36,709 nt of DNA from Thermoanaerobaculia bacterium (GCA_022071945.1 JAJVIN010000063.1:1-36709); one strand, 5' to 3'; shown: positions 1-8,764, counted from the stretch's first letter. A program made the numbers and translations. The notes: generated from the sequence alone by a model not told the origin.

Positions 1-126
1 AATGTACCGGGCGCAAGAGCGTGCAAGCGGCCCCAGGATCGGGAGAGACGCCGGCCGGCGAATTCCGGCCACGAGCAGGCGGACCGAGAAATCCTACTGC
101 TTACACAGAGCTCCTGATACCCCCCG

Positions 127-471
127 ATGGGAGTGGCACTCGTCTACAACTGGTGGTCGATCTTCGTCCGGCTCGTCCACCCCGAAGCTCGTCTGGAGGC
201 CATCACGTCGCGGCCGTTGCTCCTCTCTGCGGTCGCGCGCCAGACCAGCCATGCCGGCCAGAAGCTCATCCGAGTGACGCCCATGCACGCCGAGGCTCCG
301 AGGGCCCAGGGAATGCTGATGCGAGCCAGCCAGCTCTTGAGTTCGTGGAAACACGGTGCGGAGCAGTTGGCCGTCCCCTCTGTCCTCCAACGCCTTTGCG
401 ACTATTTGATCAGACTGATTGCGGGCTCACCTGCATCGAGAAGACTCCATCTGCTTCCCTGTTACGTCTGA
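127..471 (+). pseudogene. Truncated transposase C-terminus (IS1380/DDE-like)
   Basis: The 114-residue reading frame begins with the segment ALVYNWWSIFVRL and continues with EAITSRPLLL and RQTSHAGQ. These blocks resemble the C-terminal end of IS1380-type DDE transposases as I remember them. The frame is closed by a stop at about position 112, and the preceding bases do not continue the family in any frame, so the catalytic core is missing. It sits 69 bp before an ExeA-like ATPase gene that also belongs to transposons. I read it as debris of an insertion sequence. The family assignment is from memory of the motif pattern and is not certain. Confidence 0.45.
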
Positions 472-540
472 CCTACGCCCAATCCGGCACAGACCCATCC
501 CTTCAGGACCCTCCAACTGCCGTTTCTAGGGTGATCCACC

Positions 541-1347
541 ATGACCGACTGGCGGAGCCGCTTCGGTTTCCACACCGCACCCTTCACCCGAGAGCTGTCC
601 GTCGCCCACCGCTTCTCGTTGCCGATGTTCGACGAGGTGCTCATGGCGCTCTTTCGCGCCGTCGATCAGCGCGGCTCGGCCGCTCTGGTCGCGCCTGCCG
701 GCACCGGTAAGACCGCTCTGCTGCGCGCTCTCTTGGACCAGCTCCCCGAGGCCCGCTACCGAGTCCACTACGTCAAGGTCACCGATCTGTCCAACTGTGA
801 CCTCTGCCGCGAGATCGCCGTGGCCTGCGGGGCGCAGCCCGCTGGCTCCTATCCGATGCTCGTCAGACGTCTGCAGGAGCGCTTCCTCTCCACCATGTCC
901 GATGACGGCGTCAGGCCCGTCCTCCTCTTGGACGAAGCCCAAGGCCTTCGTCCCGAGGTCTTCAGCCTCGTGAAGATCCTCACCAACTTCGAGATGGACA
1001 GCCGCCTCGTCCTCTCCGTCATCCTCGCCGGCCAGATGTCCCTTCGTGATCTGCTGCGACAGCCCGCCCACGAAGCCGTGACCCGCCGTCTCGTCCACCT
1101 GGCCAGCCTCAGGACTCTCTCGCGCCCGGAATCCCACCGCTACCTCGCGCACCGCTGCTCCATCGCCGGAGCCACAACCTTCCCCTTCGATACAGGCGCC
1201 TGCGATGCCGTCTTCGAGGTCGCCTGCGGCAACCTGCGCGCCACGGATCAGCTCGCAGCCAAGGCTCTCGAGGTGGCTCACGATGCCGGCGCCGCGATCG
1301 TCGACTCCGGTCATCTCGCAATCGCCCGCCGCCTCCTCTGGCCGTGA
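541..1347 (+). CDS. ExeA/TniB-type AAA ATPase of a transposable element
   Basis: This 268-residue protein has a Walker A motif (APAGTGKT, about residues 51-58) and a Walker B motif (VLLLDEAQ, about residues 122-129). It opens with the typical FGFHTAPFTRE start of the ExeA/TniB/IstB-like ATPases that accompany DDE integrases. Proteins of this family act as transposition helpers that bind DNA and select targets. The length is normal for the family. The partner integrase is not in the window: only a short unrelated transposase remnant lies upstream, so the gene may be stranded or its integrase may lie further left. A small ORF typical of such cassettes follows after 64 bp. Confidence 0.8.
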   Translation: MTDWRSRFGFHTAPFTRELSVAHRFSLPMFDEVLMALFRAVDQRGSAALVAPAGTGKTALLRALLDQLPEARYRVHYVKVTDLSNCDLCREIAVACGAQPAGSYPMLVRRLQERFLSTMSDDGVRPVLLLDEAQGLRPEVFSLVKILTNFEMDSRLVLSVILAGQMSLRDLLRQPAHEAVTRRLVHLASLRTLSRPESHRYLAHRCSIAGATTFPFDTGACDAVFEVACGNLRATDQLAAKALEVAHDAGAAIVDSGHLAIARRLLWP

Positions 1348-1411
1348 GCGCCTGCCCTCCATACGCGACCGCCACGCCCGCGCCTAGCAGCTTCTCGGGA
1401 GCGAGGACGAG

Positions 1412-1855
1412 ATGCCACGCCACTCCCTCCTCCCGGGAGCAGCGCTCGGCGGCTTGACACTCGTGCCTGCTTCCGTGATTCCCGATCCCTCGCCCACCCC
1501 CGATCCCGCGGGCTTTGTGCGCGCCGTGCTCGACGCCTACAGAACGACCCCGGGCACCGCCGGTCGCACACGGCCCGCCGACCGGCGCCTCGCCTACGAT
1601 CTCTGCGCTCGCGGAACCCAGCTCCAAACGGTCTTCGACGCCCTCCTGCTCGCCTCCGCTCGCCGCTTCGCCTCCGCCTCTCCATCCAATCCTCCTCCCA
1701 CCGTCCGCTCCCTCGCCTACTTTCAGGGCGCCATCGACGAACTCCTGCACGCCCCGCTCCAACCCGGCTACAGGTGCTACCTCGAACGCACTCTCGCCCG
1801 ATCGCTCGCGGCGCTCCCGCCCCGCCCGCCGTCGCCCCCACCTGACCGCACTTGA
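1412..1855 (+). CDS. Small hypothetical protein of the transposon cassette
   Basis: This is a 147-residue ORF starting with ATG after a purine-rich stretch (GAGCGAGGACGAG). I see no known catalytic motif. The sequence is Arg/Pro/Ala-rich, predicted soluble, and ends in a proline-rich tail. It follows the ExeA-like ATPase in the same orientation and probably belongs to the same mobile cassette, since small accessory ORFs downstream of the ATPase are common in these elements. Its function is unknown. The frame is long in very GC-rich DNA, so a spurious ORF cannot be excluded, but the coherent position and start support a real gene. Confidence 0.5.
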   Translation: MPRHSLLPGAALGGLTLVPASVIPDPSPTPDPAGFVRAVLDAYRTTPGTAGRTRPADRRLAYDLCARGTQLQTVFDALLLASARRFASASPSNPPPTVRSLAYFQGAIDELLHAPLQPGYRCYLERTLARSLAALPPRPPSPPPDRT

Positions 1856-2245
1856 TCAAAACTCCAACGACCTCTCCAGCTGCCGCTGGGGCCTGACGCC
1901 CTCGCGCACCGTCGCGAATGCCCCTCGAAACATCCGTATCCTGTGACATCCACCGCGCAACGGACCGAGTCCTTGGTCATGCAACGCAACAACCCCTCAC
2001 CCGCCTGCCGGCACCCTCTCCCCGCTGCCGCGGGGCGAGGGAATGAGAGGGGGCGGATCTTAGTCTCGACCGCCGGGACGCGAGGAAGAGAGCAGGTCGG
2101 GGGCACAGCTTCCTTAGCCCGGTGAATGATCACCGGACTACTTAGCGTCCGGCACTCGGGAACAGACACGACTTCACGGAATCCCTCCACCAGGAGAAAG
2201 TGTGTCCACCTGATTCGTGGCAACGCGACCCAACCCCCGGCTCGC
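1856..2245. other. Intergenic region between mobile cassette and selB
   Basis: No convincing gene lies in these 390 bases. They hold a long GC-rich palindrome (2014-2041) and a second perfect stem (2119-2125 with 2130-2136, loop ATGA) that could sit in the 3' end of the selB transcript but lacks a T-run. The right end of the mobile cassette probably lies here, but I could not define terminal inverted repeats. Confidence 0.5.
2014..2041. repeat. REP-like long palindrome
   Basis: A 12-bp stem (CCCTCTCCCCGC with GCGGGGCGAGGG, one mismatch) has a 4-base TGCC loop. An outer CCCCTC (about 1993-1998) faces GAGGGG downstream (about 2046-2051). CCCTCTCCCC/GGGGAGAGGG palindromes of this kind are dispersed in many high-GC genomes as intergenic repeats. 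Only one copy is in this window. Confidence 0.55.
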
Positions 2246-4165
2246 CTACAGCACGACCCGGTTGTCTCCCGCTCTCCGGGTCTTCTTCTGCCGGTCGAAG
2301 TACTCGAGGAGCGGGATCAGGGTCTTTCTCGAGAGCCCCCAGAGGTCGCGAAAGGCCGCGACGTTCATCTCGCGGCCGGAGAGAGGCGCGAGCTTGGCCG
2401 CCGCCGCCTCGACGGGCTCGCGGTGGACGACCACGTCCGGGGACAGGCGAATGAAGACTCCGAGCCGCAAGAGATGCGAGACCAGTCCGTCCACCACCTG
2501 GGGCTTCGTCCGGAGCGAGGCCGCCAGGTCGACGTGTTTCGGCGGGTCGAAGCCCGCGACCCGGTAGGCCTCCGCGATCTGGGCCGCGAACCCCGTCAGC
2601 TCTTCCTTGACGGCTGCGGTCGCGGTGCCCGGAGGTCCGACCAGATCCTTGTCGGGCACGACGGTCCGCTCTTCGATCAGGACGGCGAGCCACGCCTCTG
2701 CCGTCGCGGCGGAGAGGCCGAGACCGAATTTCTGGAGAAAGGCGCTGCGGGCCATGAACGGAGACGGAGCCCCGCTTCTCCGATGCTCCGCGAGGATCGC
2801 CTGCGCCCGGATCCGCAGGTCCTTTTCTGGCGCGGTCGCGGCCAAGAGACCCGGGGCCAGTTGCCTCACCGACTTCTCCTCGACGAGAGGTTTCACCGCT
2901 GCCTCGGTCCGGTGCAGCGGCAGGCCGAGCCGGGAGGCGAGGGAAGTCAGTGTGATCCCCTGCGCGCCAGTGTTTTCGAGGAAGAGCCTGGCAGCTTCTG
3001 TTGGGCTCCCCGCCACCAGGATGGAGACCGCTTCCGGCGAGAGCGGCTCCCGCTTCGTGATCCGCCTCGGAGCGGTGTCGAGAACGCGTCCTCCGCCGAG
3101 GGTTTCCATGGGGGACGGCCGCCTGAGGATGAACCGGTCGTTGCGCAGGACCGCCGCGGGGGACTCCAGCAGGATCTGGACGACTGCCCTCGTCCCCGGC
3201 TTGACGTCTTTCGCCTCCTGGCTCTCTCGTGACGGAACGAGCAGCCGTCCGCCGATCTCGGCCGTGCCGTGGTGGAACCGGACGCGCATCCCGTTCGAGA
3301 GTGGCCGCGGCTGTGACGGCAATATGAGGATCTCCGCCGTGAGGAACCGTGAGGGTTCGATGGCCGACGGTGAGTAGACACACTGGCCCCGCTCGAGTTC
3401 CTCCAGCTCCACACCCGTCAAGTTGAGGCTCGTCCGGGCTCCCTCGCTCGCTCCTTTCCGCTCCTTGCCGTGCGACTCGATTCGCCGGATCCGGACTTCC
3501 CGGCCGGGAGGCCAGAGTGTCAGCCGGTCCTCGGCGGCGATCGCGCCTCCGGTGAGCGTTCCCGTGACGACCGGCCCGAAGCCCTTTATCGCGAAGACGC
3601 GGTCGACGAAGAGCCGGGTCACGTGGTTCTCCGGATGCCGCTCGGCAACTCCGCGGGCCGCCACGGCGAGCGCGGCCTTCAACTCGGGAAGCCCCGCTCC
3701 CGTGACCGCCGAGACCGGAATCACCGGCGCGTTCTCGAGGAACGTCCCCTTCACCGCCATCCGGATGTCCTCTTCCACGAGTTCGCCCGTCTCCGCGTCC
3801 ACGAGATCGGCCTTCGTCCGGACGACCAGGCCGTGCCGGACGTCGAGGAGCGAAAGGATGTCCAAGTGCTCGCGTGTCTGTGGCATGACCCCGTCATCGG
3901 AGGCGACCGTCAGGATCGCGACGTCGATCCCGGTGGCGCCCGCGACCATGGTCCTGACGAACTTCTCGTGCCCGGGAACGTCCACGAAAGAGAAGGTGAT
4001 GCCGTCCCAGCTCGCGTGGGCGAACCCGAGTTCGATCGTGATGCCCCGTGACTTCTCCTCCGGCAACCGGTCCGGGTCGGTTCCGGTGAGCGCCAAAACG
4101 AGCGAACTCTTCCCGTGATCGATGTGTCCGGCGGTCCCCACGATGACGCGGTCGGGCGCTTTCAT
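2246..4165 (-). CDS. selB: Selenocysteine-specific elongation factor SelB
   Basis: SelB is a 639-residue GTPase that delivers Sec-tRNA(Sec) to UGA codons followed by a SECIS hairpin. The N-terminal G domain has G1 GHIDHGKSS (about residues 13-21), the switch-I segment [11 protein letters not shown]3 DVPGHE (62-67) and a TKAD G4 (117-120). The GHIDHGKSS and ELGFA signatures separate SelB from EF-Tu. Beta-barrel domains and about 200 residues of C-terminal winged helices for SECIS binding complete the usual length. The gene starts 9 bp after the FAD dehydrogenase stop, so the two are cotranscribed. No selA, selC, selD or evident selenoprotein is in the window, but SelB itself implies that the organism makes selenoproteins. 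Confidence 0.95.
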   Translation of the reverse strand: MKAPDRVIVGTAGHIDHGKSSLVLALTGTDPDRLPEEKSRGITIELGFAHASWDGITFSFVDVPGHEKFVRTMVAGATGIDVAILTVASDDGVMPQTREHLDILSLLDVRHGLVVRTKADLVDAETGELVEEDIRMAVKGTFLENAPVIPVSAVTGAGLPELKAALAVAARGVAERHPENHVTRLFVDRVFAIKGFGPVVTGTLTGGAIAAEDRLTLWPPGREVRIRRIESHGKERKGASEGARTSLNLTGVELEELERGQCVYSPSAIEPSRFLTAEILILPSQPRPLSNGMRVRFHHGTAEIGGRLLVPSRESQEAKDVKPGTRAVVQILLESPAAVLRNDRFILRRPSPMETLGGGRVLDTAPRRITKREPLSPEAVSILVAGSPTEAARLFLENTGAQGITLTSLASRLGLPLHRTEAAVKPLVEEKSVRQLAPGLLAATAPEKDLRIRAQAILAEHRRSGAPSPFMARSAFLQKFGLGLSAATAEAWLAVLIEERTVVPDKDLVGPPGTATAAVKEELTGFAAQIAEAYRVAGFDPPKHVDLAASLRTKPQVVDGLVSHLLRLGVFIRLSPDVVVHREPVEAAAAKLAPLSGREMNVAAFRDLWGLSRKTLIPLLEYFDRQKKTRRAGDNRVVL

Positions 4166-4174
4166 CAGTCCCCC

Positions 4175-5833
4175 TCAGTATTCCGGTGACGTCGACGTTC
4201 GGCTGTCGTCGACGGGAGCGCTCTCGCCGGAGAGCCTCGCGGCAATGGCCCGCGCCACCCTCAACCCGTCGAGCGCCGCCGACACGATACCCCCCGCGAA
4301 GCCCGCCCCCTCGCCCGCCGGGTAGAGCCCCGGCAGCGATGTCGACTCGCAGAACTCGTTTCGCTCGATCCGGACCGGCGACGAGGTGCGTGACTCCGGT
4401 GCGATCAGGACCGCCTCCGAGGAGATGAAGCCCTTCATCTTCCGGTCGAAGGCGGAGATCCCCTCGGTGAGCGCCGCCAGATACGGCTCCGGGTAGATGC
4501 CTTCCAGGCGCCTCGGGACAACGGCAGGCCCGTAGGTCCCGCGCGGGAGGTCCCGTGGCTCCCTCTTCGTCTTTTCGCGTGAGAGAAAGTCAGTCACCCG
4601 GATGGCCGGGGCCGCGTAGGTGCCGCCACCGAGTTCGAACGCCTTCCGCTCGATCTCCCTCTGGAACCGCATCCCCGCAAGGAGAGGCGCCGCTTCCAGG
4701 GGAGCGAAGTCCTCGGGACGGGTCTGGACGACGAGCCCCGAGTTGGCAAAGCCGCTGACCCGCTTGTAGCGGGACATCCCGTTCGTGACGACGCCACCGG
4801 CCTCGGAGGAGCAGGCGATCACCTCGCCACCGGGACACATGCAGAACGTGTAGACGCCCCTTCCGTTCGACGCCATGTGCGTCTGCTTGTAATCGGCCGG
4901 GGCCACGCCGCACGCGGCCGCGATCTGGCCGTACTGGATGAGATCGATGGCGTCCTGCGGGTGCTCGATCCGAACGCCCATCGCGAAGGCCTTCGGCGAC
5001 ATCGCAACGCCGCGCGTCAGGAGGGCCTCGACGGTGTCTCGCGCCGAGTGCCCCAGGGCAAAGACGGCCAGGTCGACCGGAATCTCCTCGCCGGTCGAAA
5101 GGACCAGGGACCGCAACTTCCCCTCCGGACCGTCGCGGACGACGTCGGCGACCTTCGCCCGGTAGCGCAGAGTGGCTCCGGATTCCTGGAGATGTCTGCG
5201 GATGTTGCGGAGAACGACGACCAGCCGGTCGGTCCCGATGTGGGGCTTGGCGTCGTAGAGGATTGTGTCGGGCGCACCGAAGCGGTGGAGGGTGTCGAGG
5301 ACGACGGCGATCTTGTCGTGCCTCTTGCCGCAGGTGAGCTTGCCGTCACTGAAGGTCCCGGCTCCGCCTTCCCCGAACTGTACGTTCGACTCGGAGTCGA
5401 AGGTGCCCGTCTTCCAGAAACGCATGACGGTCCGGTACCTTTCCTCGGCGGCGTCACCCCGCTCGAGGACGAGAGGGCGAAGGCCGGCGTCCGCGAGGGC
5501 CAGCGCCGCGAAGAGCCCGGCGGGGCCGGTCCCGACCACCGCGACCCGGACCGTCCGGTCGATCTTCGGAAGGAGGAGTTCGTGGGCACGAGGAGGCGGG
5601 ATCTCCTGCAGCACCACGGGTGGAGCGGCTTCGTACCGGAGTTCCCTGTCACTCTCGAATTCGACCGTCCACTCGTAGTAGAGGTCAGGCTTCTTTCGAG
5701 CGTCGAGGGACCGGCGCACGACCGAGAAATCCGTCAGGACTTCGGGCGCCGTCTGGAGCATTCGGGCGACGGAGGCGAGGTCGATCGTCTTGGGGGCCCG
5801 GGTGCGGAGTCCGGAGAGCCGGTACCGTGGCAT
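4175..5833 (-). CDS. FAD-dependent dehydrogenase (COG2509 family)
   Basis: A 552-residue predicted NAD(P)/FAD-dependent oxidoreductase. After an N-terminal domain of about 95 residues comes the Rossmann motif VVGTGPAGLFAALAL (about 99-113), with an acidic residue (LVLERG) at the end of beta-2. The C-terminal LYPAGEGAGFAGGI block is the typical second FAD-binding motif. Family members are poorly characterised and the substrate is unknown. The frame stays open to 6193, but that extension is antisense to the CYTH gene. I therefore place the start at MPRYRLSG (5833). A TAGAAT hexamer lies 8 nt upstream and there is no ribosome binding site, which suggests a nearly leaderless mRNA. The alternative start at 5854 would overlap the divergent gene. 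It is the first gene of a two-gene unit with selB. Confidence 0.88.
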   Translation of the reverse strand: MPRYRLSGLRTRAPKTIDLASVARMLQTAPEVLTDFSVVRRSLDARKKPDLYYEWTVEFESDRELRYEAAPPVVLQEIPPPRAHELLLPKIDRTVRVAVVGTGPAGLFAALALADAGLRPLVLERGDAAEERYRTVMRFWKTGTFDSESNVQFGEGGAGTFSDGKLTCGKRHDKIAVVLDTLHRFGAPDTILYDAKPHIGTDRLVVVLRNIRRHLQESGATLRYRAKVADVVRDGPEGKLRSLVLSTGEEIPVDLAVFALGHSARDTVEALLTRGVAMSPKAFAMGVRIEHPQDAIDLIQYGQIAAACGVAPADYKQTHMASNGRGVYTFCMCPGGEVIACSSEAGGVVTNGMSRYKRVSGFANSGLVVQTRPEDFAPLEAAPLLAGMRFQREIERKAFELGGGTYAAPAIRVTDFLSREKTKREPRDLPRGTYGPAVVPRRLEGIYPEPYLAALTEGISAFDRKMKGFISSEAVLIAPESRTSSPVRIERNEFCESTSLPGLYPAGEGAGFAGGIVSAALDGLRVARAIAARLSGESAPVDDSRTSTSPEY

Positions 5834-5840
5834 ACGCCGG

Positions 5841-5847
5841 TATTCTA
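5841..5847. promoter_or_regulatory. Symmetric -10 element of a bidirectional promoter
   Basis: The heptamer TATTCTA reads TATTCT on the plus strand and TAGAAT on the minus strand. TATTCT ends 6 nt before the CYTH ATG (5853). TAGAAT ends 8 nt before the FAD-dehydrogenase ATG (5833). Transcription starts placed 7 nt downstream of each box fall at about 5853 and 5835, some 18 bp apart, as expected when one symmetric -10 box drives both directions. No good -35 boxes are seen. Confidence 0.5.
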
Positions 5848-5852
5848 GGAAC

Positions 5853-6422
5853 ATGAGTGCCGCTGCCCTGCCAAAAGAGACCGAGGTGAAGTTCGAGCTT
5901 GGCGACCGGGAGGCATTCGAGGGCCGGCTCCTGGCCCGCGGAGCGACTCGGGGTCCCAGGGAATTCGAGTCGAACACGCTCTTTGACAGTCCGGCCGGTT
6001 CCCTCCTGGCGGCCGGGACGGTGCTGAGGGTTCGTGAGACCGAGGGTCGCGGACTCCTGACCCTGAAGGGGCCAAAGGAAATCCGGGATGGCGTCAAGAC
6101 CCGGCTCGAGATCGAGACGGGAGTCGATTCAGCCTCCTCGCTCAGGGCGATCTTCGAGAAGCTGGGGTTCTTCCCGGGATTCCGGTACGACAAGTACCGG
6201 ACGGTCTGGACGTTTTCCGATCCGGGCCGTCCGATCGTGGTCGTGGACGAGACGCCGCTGGGTCTTTACGCCGAGATCGAGGGAGAGGAGCCGGCGATTC
6301 GCGAGCTGGCCCGAGATCTCGGGATCGCCGAGACGGACTTCATCGCGGAGTCCTATCCCGCGCTGTGGAACCTCGCCCGTCTCGTCGATCCGTCACGGCC
6401 GCGGGACATGGTCTTTTCGTGA
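5853..6422 (+). CDS. CYTH-domain protein (class IV adenylate cyclase / thiamine-triphosphatase-like)
   Basis: This 189-residue protein begins with the ExExK signature (ETEVKFEL, about residues 8-15), the metal and triphosphate-binding hallmark of the CYTH superfamily. Later charged strands fit the triphosphate tunnel: TLKGPKE, KTRLEIET, RYDKYRTVW and YAEIEGEE. CYTH enzymes act on triphosphorylated substrates (ATP to cAMP, thiamine triphosphate, or inorganic triphosphate), and which one applies here cannot be told from sequence. The start is set at MSAAALPKE because the longer frame (from 5790) overlaps the divergent gene. The -10-like TATTCT lies 6 nt upstream, so translation may be leaderless. 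AGGAAC directly before ATG is too close to be a normal ribosome binding site. Confidence 0.88.
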   Translation: MSAAALPKETEVKFELGDREAFEGRLLARGATRGPREFESNTLFDSPAGSLLAAGTVLRVRETEGRGLLTLKGPKEIRDGVKTRLEIETGVDSASSLRAIFEKLGFFPGFRYDKYRTVWTFSDPGRPIVVVDETPLGLYAEIEGEEPAIRELARDLGIAETDFIAESYPALWNLARLVDPSRPRDMVFS

Positions 6423-6713
6423 TCGCCTGGGCGGCCGGTTGCCTGCGGGTGCGGTTGGCTTGTTCCCGCCCACCCCTGGAGAACCTGCCGGTTGGAGTTG
6501 GCCGGAGCGGGGGAAGGACCTCCAAGTACGAGCTTCGCCTGATCTTCGGCTCGTCCTCCCGCAGTGACACCTTGGAGCGTGATTGCACTCCCATCCAAGC
6601 GAATCGGCACGCCATGCGCGGCCATGACCCACGTTAACGATCCGATTTGGCTGCCAGGACCCACTCGCATTCCCGTTCGTGAGGGACTTGGCCGCGCCAC
6701 CCCGGCTAGGCGC

Positions 6714-7221
6714 AAGCATGGCGGAAAGACCTACGAGTCCGTCCTCCTCTGCGGGTCCATCCGTGGCGGCAAGGCGGCCCGGCCCACCACCCTCGGCGGC
6801 ATTTCCCATCTGCCCGCCCCGATCGTCGAGATGATCCGGCGCGCCCTCAAGGGCGAGGCCTTCACCCCGCTCGTCTCGGGCCCCTCCTCTCCCGAAACCC
6901 TCCCCTGCGAACACGTCTAGGCCATCCTGGCCTCGATCTGAAAATTCGGCTTCGAACCCCCGATCAGCTCCAAGAAAGAGAAGCCGAAAGCGGGACCTCG
7001 TCATCGGGATCGTCGCGGCACATCTGCTCTTCGGCGTTTCGAACTCCTCGACAGTCAACGCCTGGTAGACGACGACGCTCGCCCGGGACTTGGGTGCAGC
7101 AGCTCCTGATGAGAACGAGCTGTCGGCCGCCATGGCCTGGCCTCTCTCCCGGCGGGAAGCCATCGTGATGAAGCTAGCGGGAAAACACCTGAGAGACGGA
7201 AGGTTCGCCCCGTTCGATTGA
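6714..7221 (+). pseudogene. Decayed IS1634-type (IS4 superfamily) transposase, N-terminal part
   Basis: Fragments in different frames line up in order with the N-terminal third of IS1634-type transposases. KHGGKTYESVLLCGSIRGGK and the following IRRALKGE lie in one frame. After a stop (6918-6920) come AILASI and FGFEPPISSKK. Then, in a shifted frame, comes DLVIGIVAAHLLFGVSNSST, and in another frame DENELSAAMAWPLSRRE and KLAGKHLRDGRFAPFD, ending in a stop at 7219-7221. Intact relatives, as I recall them, read SVREGKRVR, LVVAMIAARLLDPRSKLAT and DEDELYAAMDWLLERQ in the same order. At least two stops and two frameshifts show decay, and the catalytic DDE region is missing. The 290 bases before it (6423-6713) show nothing I recognise. 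Confidence 0.65.
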
Positions 7222-7620
7222 TGACAGGGAGGGGGCCGGAGGTCTCCCGACCCTTCAGGCCCTTCGACGTCCTTCTCCGAGCGTCCGGCGCACGCTCCCG
7301 CCAGGCCGTCACAATCGCGGCCACCGTAGCCCGCTTCATGATTGTCGCCCCGCCCACCCCACTGCGGGCCCGAGCGCTCTGCCGCCTCGGATCGTAGCCA
7401 GACGCCACGGACATGGCCTCACACGATCCCGGGGAATGCAGCGACTCACGCCACTGTTCGCTGGAAGTCCGGACAGCAGCACCTTTCCGGGCCCGGCGCC
7501 GTTTCCTGGTTCCCTGCCGCGTAGCGGTTTCGTTCAAGATGAACTAGAGTTAGGGTCGTGCTTCCGAATCTGCTGCGTCTTGGTATCAACGGAAGCCATG
7601 GAAAGCGAGGTATCAGTCGA
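7222..7620. other. Gene-free stretch between transposase remnant and secreted-protein gene
   Basis: No supported gene is seen here. Open frames exist on both strands, but none resembles a known family or has a convincing start. A minus-strand frame contains a segment SEQWRESL that faintly recalls IS66 Orf1 proteins, too weak to call. The stretch probably continues the transposon debris and holds the promoter of the next gene. Confidence 0.4.
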
Positions 7621-8493
7621 GTGAGCAGAATTCTGACCTTCCGTGTCCGCGCTAGCCTACTACTGTTGTTCGTGTTTCCCATTTCTCTCGTCGCCCTCGG
7701 CATGCCCCCCGACCCGAACCCCGGCGACTATGTAGACTTTCTCTCGTATTTCGCGACTACGGTGCCAGGCGCATGTGTGTCCAGCAATCCCACCTCTCCC
7801 AGCGGCGACCGCATTAGCATTGAGTCTCCCAGCGGATGCGGCAGGGATATGTATCATTACACTAAGGGGGTGAATTCCAACAACTACCCCTTCGCCATAG
7901 AGACGTTCTTCGTGGAAGGCTCGTTTGTCAAGCTTATCGAGGAGATCAGCATTAACAACACCAACCCGTGGTGTCTCAGTCAGTCGGAGGGTTACCGATC
8001 TTTCGTTGACCTGCAAACCTACCACAAGGGCTTTCGCTGGGCCCTTACCGGATTCCGAGGCGATTATGCCTCGTTCCCGGTGCCGACATACCTAGAACAC
8101 TATTGGGTTTACGACAGCACCAATCCTCCTCAGGGCATGTATGGCTCCTGTGCTCCACCCGGCACTGGCCCATACTACGGATGCTACCTTGGCTCATATC
8201 CCATCTGCCCTCCCGGCCACGGCGATTGCACCGCCAGTAGCTACGTCTATATGTGGACCGAATCATGGCCCGGCTGGCTGACCAATCGGCTGAAGTCCGA
8301 TGCTGTATTCGACGTCAGCGTTGTTGCGGTGATGGGCTGTGCGGGTTACTGCGAGACGTACTACTACGGGAAGTTCTGGGATCCGGATCTAGCGGCCTGG
8401 CAAGGTCTTGGCCAGATCGCCTATCAGCAGCAGCCGAACGGCGGCTATCTCGTCAGTTGCGACCCACAGATCAGTTGCGTAAGCTGCCCGTAG
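7621..8493 (+). CDS. Hypothetical secreted cysteine-rich protein
   Basis: I do not recognise this family. With a GTG start at 7621 (AAGCGAGG about 10 nt upstream) the product is 290 residues. It opens VSRILTFRVRASLLLLFVFPISLVALG, a good Sec signal peptide, with export expected near residue 25. The mature part holds 12 cysteines, many in close pairs such as CPPGHGDC, GCAGYC and the C-terminal CDPQISCVSC. It is rich in Tyr, Trp, Gly and Pro, typical of a disulfide-stabilised extracellular or periplasmic protein. An ATG at 7558 would put 21 extra residues before the signal peptide and is less likely. The gene looks less GC-rich than its neighbours and lies beside a transposase remnant, suggesting horizontal acquisition. 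Confidence 0.65.
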   Translation: MSRILTFRVRASLLLLFVFPISLVALGMPPDPNPGDYVDFLSYFATTVPGACVSSNPTSPSGDRISIESPSGCGRDMYHYTKGVNSNNYPFAIETFFVEGSFVKLIEEISINNTNPWCLSQSEGYRSFVDLQTYHKGFRWALTGFRGDYASFPVPTYLEHYWVYDSTNPPQGMYGSCAPPGTGPYYGCYLGSYPICPPGHGDCTASSYVYMWTESWPGWLTNRLKSDAVFDVSVVAVMGCAGYCETYYYGKFWDPDLAAWQGLGQIAYQQQPNGGYLVSCDPQISCVSCP

Positions 8494-8615
8494 TGCCTTT
8501 CCGGCGTGCGCGTGTCGCGACTGGATTCGCTCTTGGAGACCATCCCCCCTATACGACGGGCCGATGAGGCAAGAAGATCCGAGCGCTCCGCCGGACGGAA
8601 GTGGGAAGGGGTGCC

Positions 8616-8756
8616 ATGACGAGTAACCAGGGCAGGCGCTGCTCATCTTGCGGCCGGTCGGGAGGCCATGGCTCGTGTGTCTGGCCTGTGACAATCACGG
8701 GGAGGCATCCTGCTTCATCAGCATTCACGCAGTTTCACGCGGCTCGCTGCCAGTGA
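8616..8756 (+). CDS. Possible small ORF (46 residues, CxxC)
   Basis: The ATG at 8616 follows a good ribosome binding site (GGGAAGGGG, about 5 nt spacing). It opens a 46-codon frame, MTSNQGRRCSSCGRSGGHGS and onward, ending at TGA 8754-8756, 8 bp before the methyltransferase start. It has Cys9, Cys12, Cys21 and Cys45. No family is recognised. It could be a genuine small leader or upstream gene, or a remnant. Support is the ribosome binding site and position only. Confidence 0.25.
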   Translation: MTSNQGRRCSSCGRSGGHGSCVWPVTITGRHPASSAFTQFHAARCQ

Positions 8757-8764
8757 GGGACGAC

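Noticed and set aside
2246-2454. Possible selC (tRNA-Sec) or SECIS element beside selB
   Set aside because: No long-acceptor tRNA with anticodon TCA and no in-frame UGA with a downstream hairpin was found near selB.
5834-6193. N-terminal extension of the FAD dehydrogenase frame
   Set aside because: It is antisense to the CYTH gene, Ser/Arg-rich with no family similarity, and the internal start gives the expected domain boundary.
7055-7537. IS66 Orf1-like protein on the minus strand
   Set aside because: Only a short SEQWRESL segment fits; the expected helix-turn-helix does not follow, and the frame overlaps the transposase remnant.
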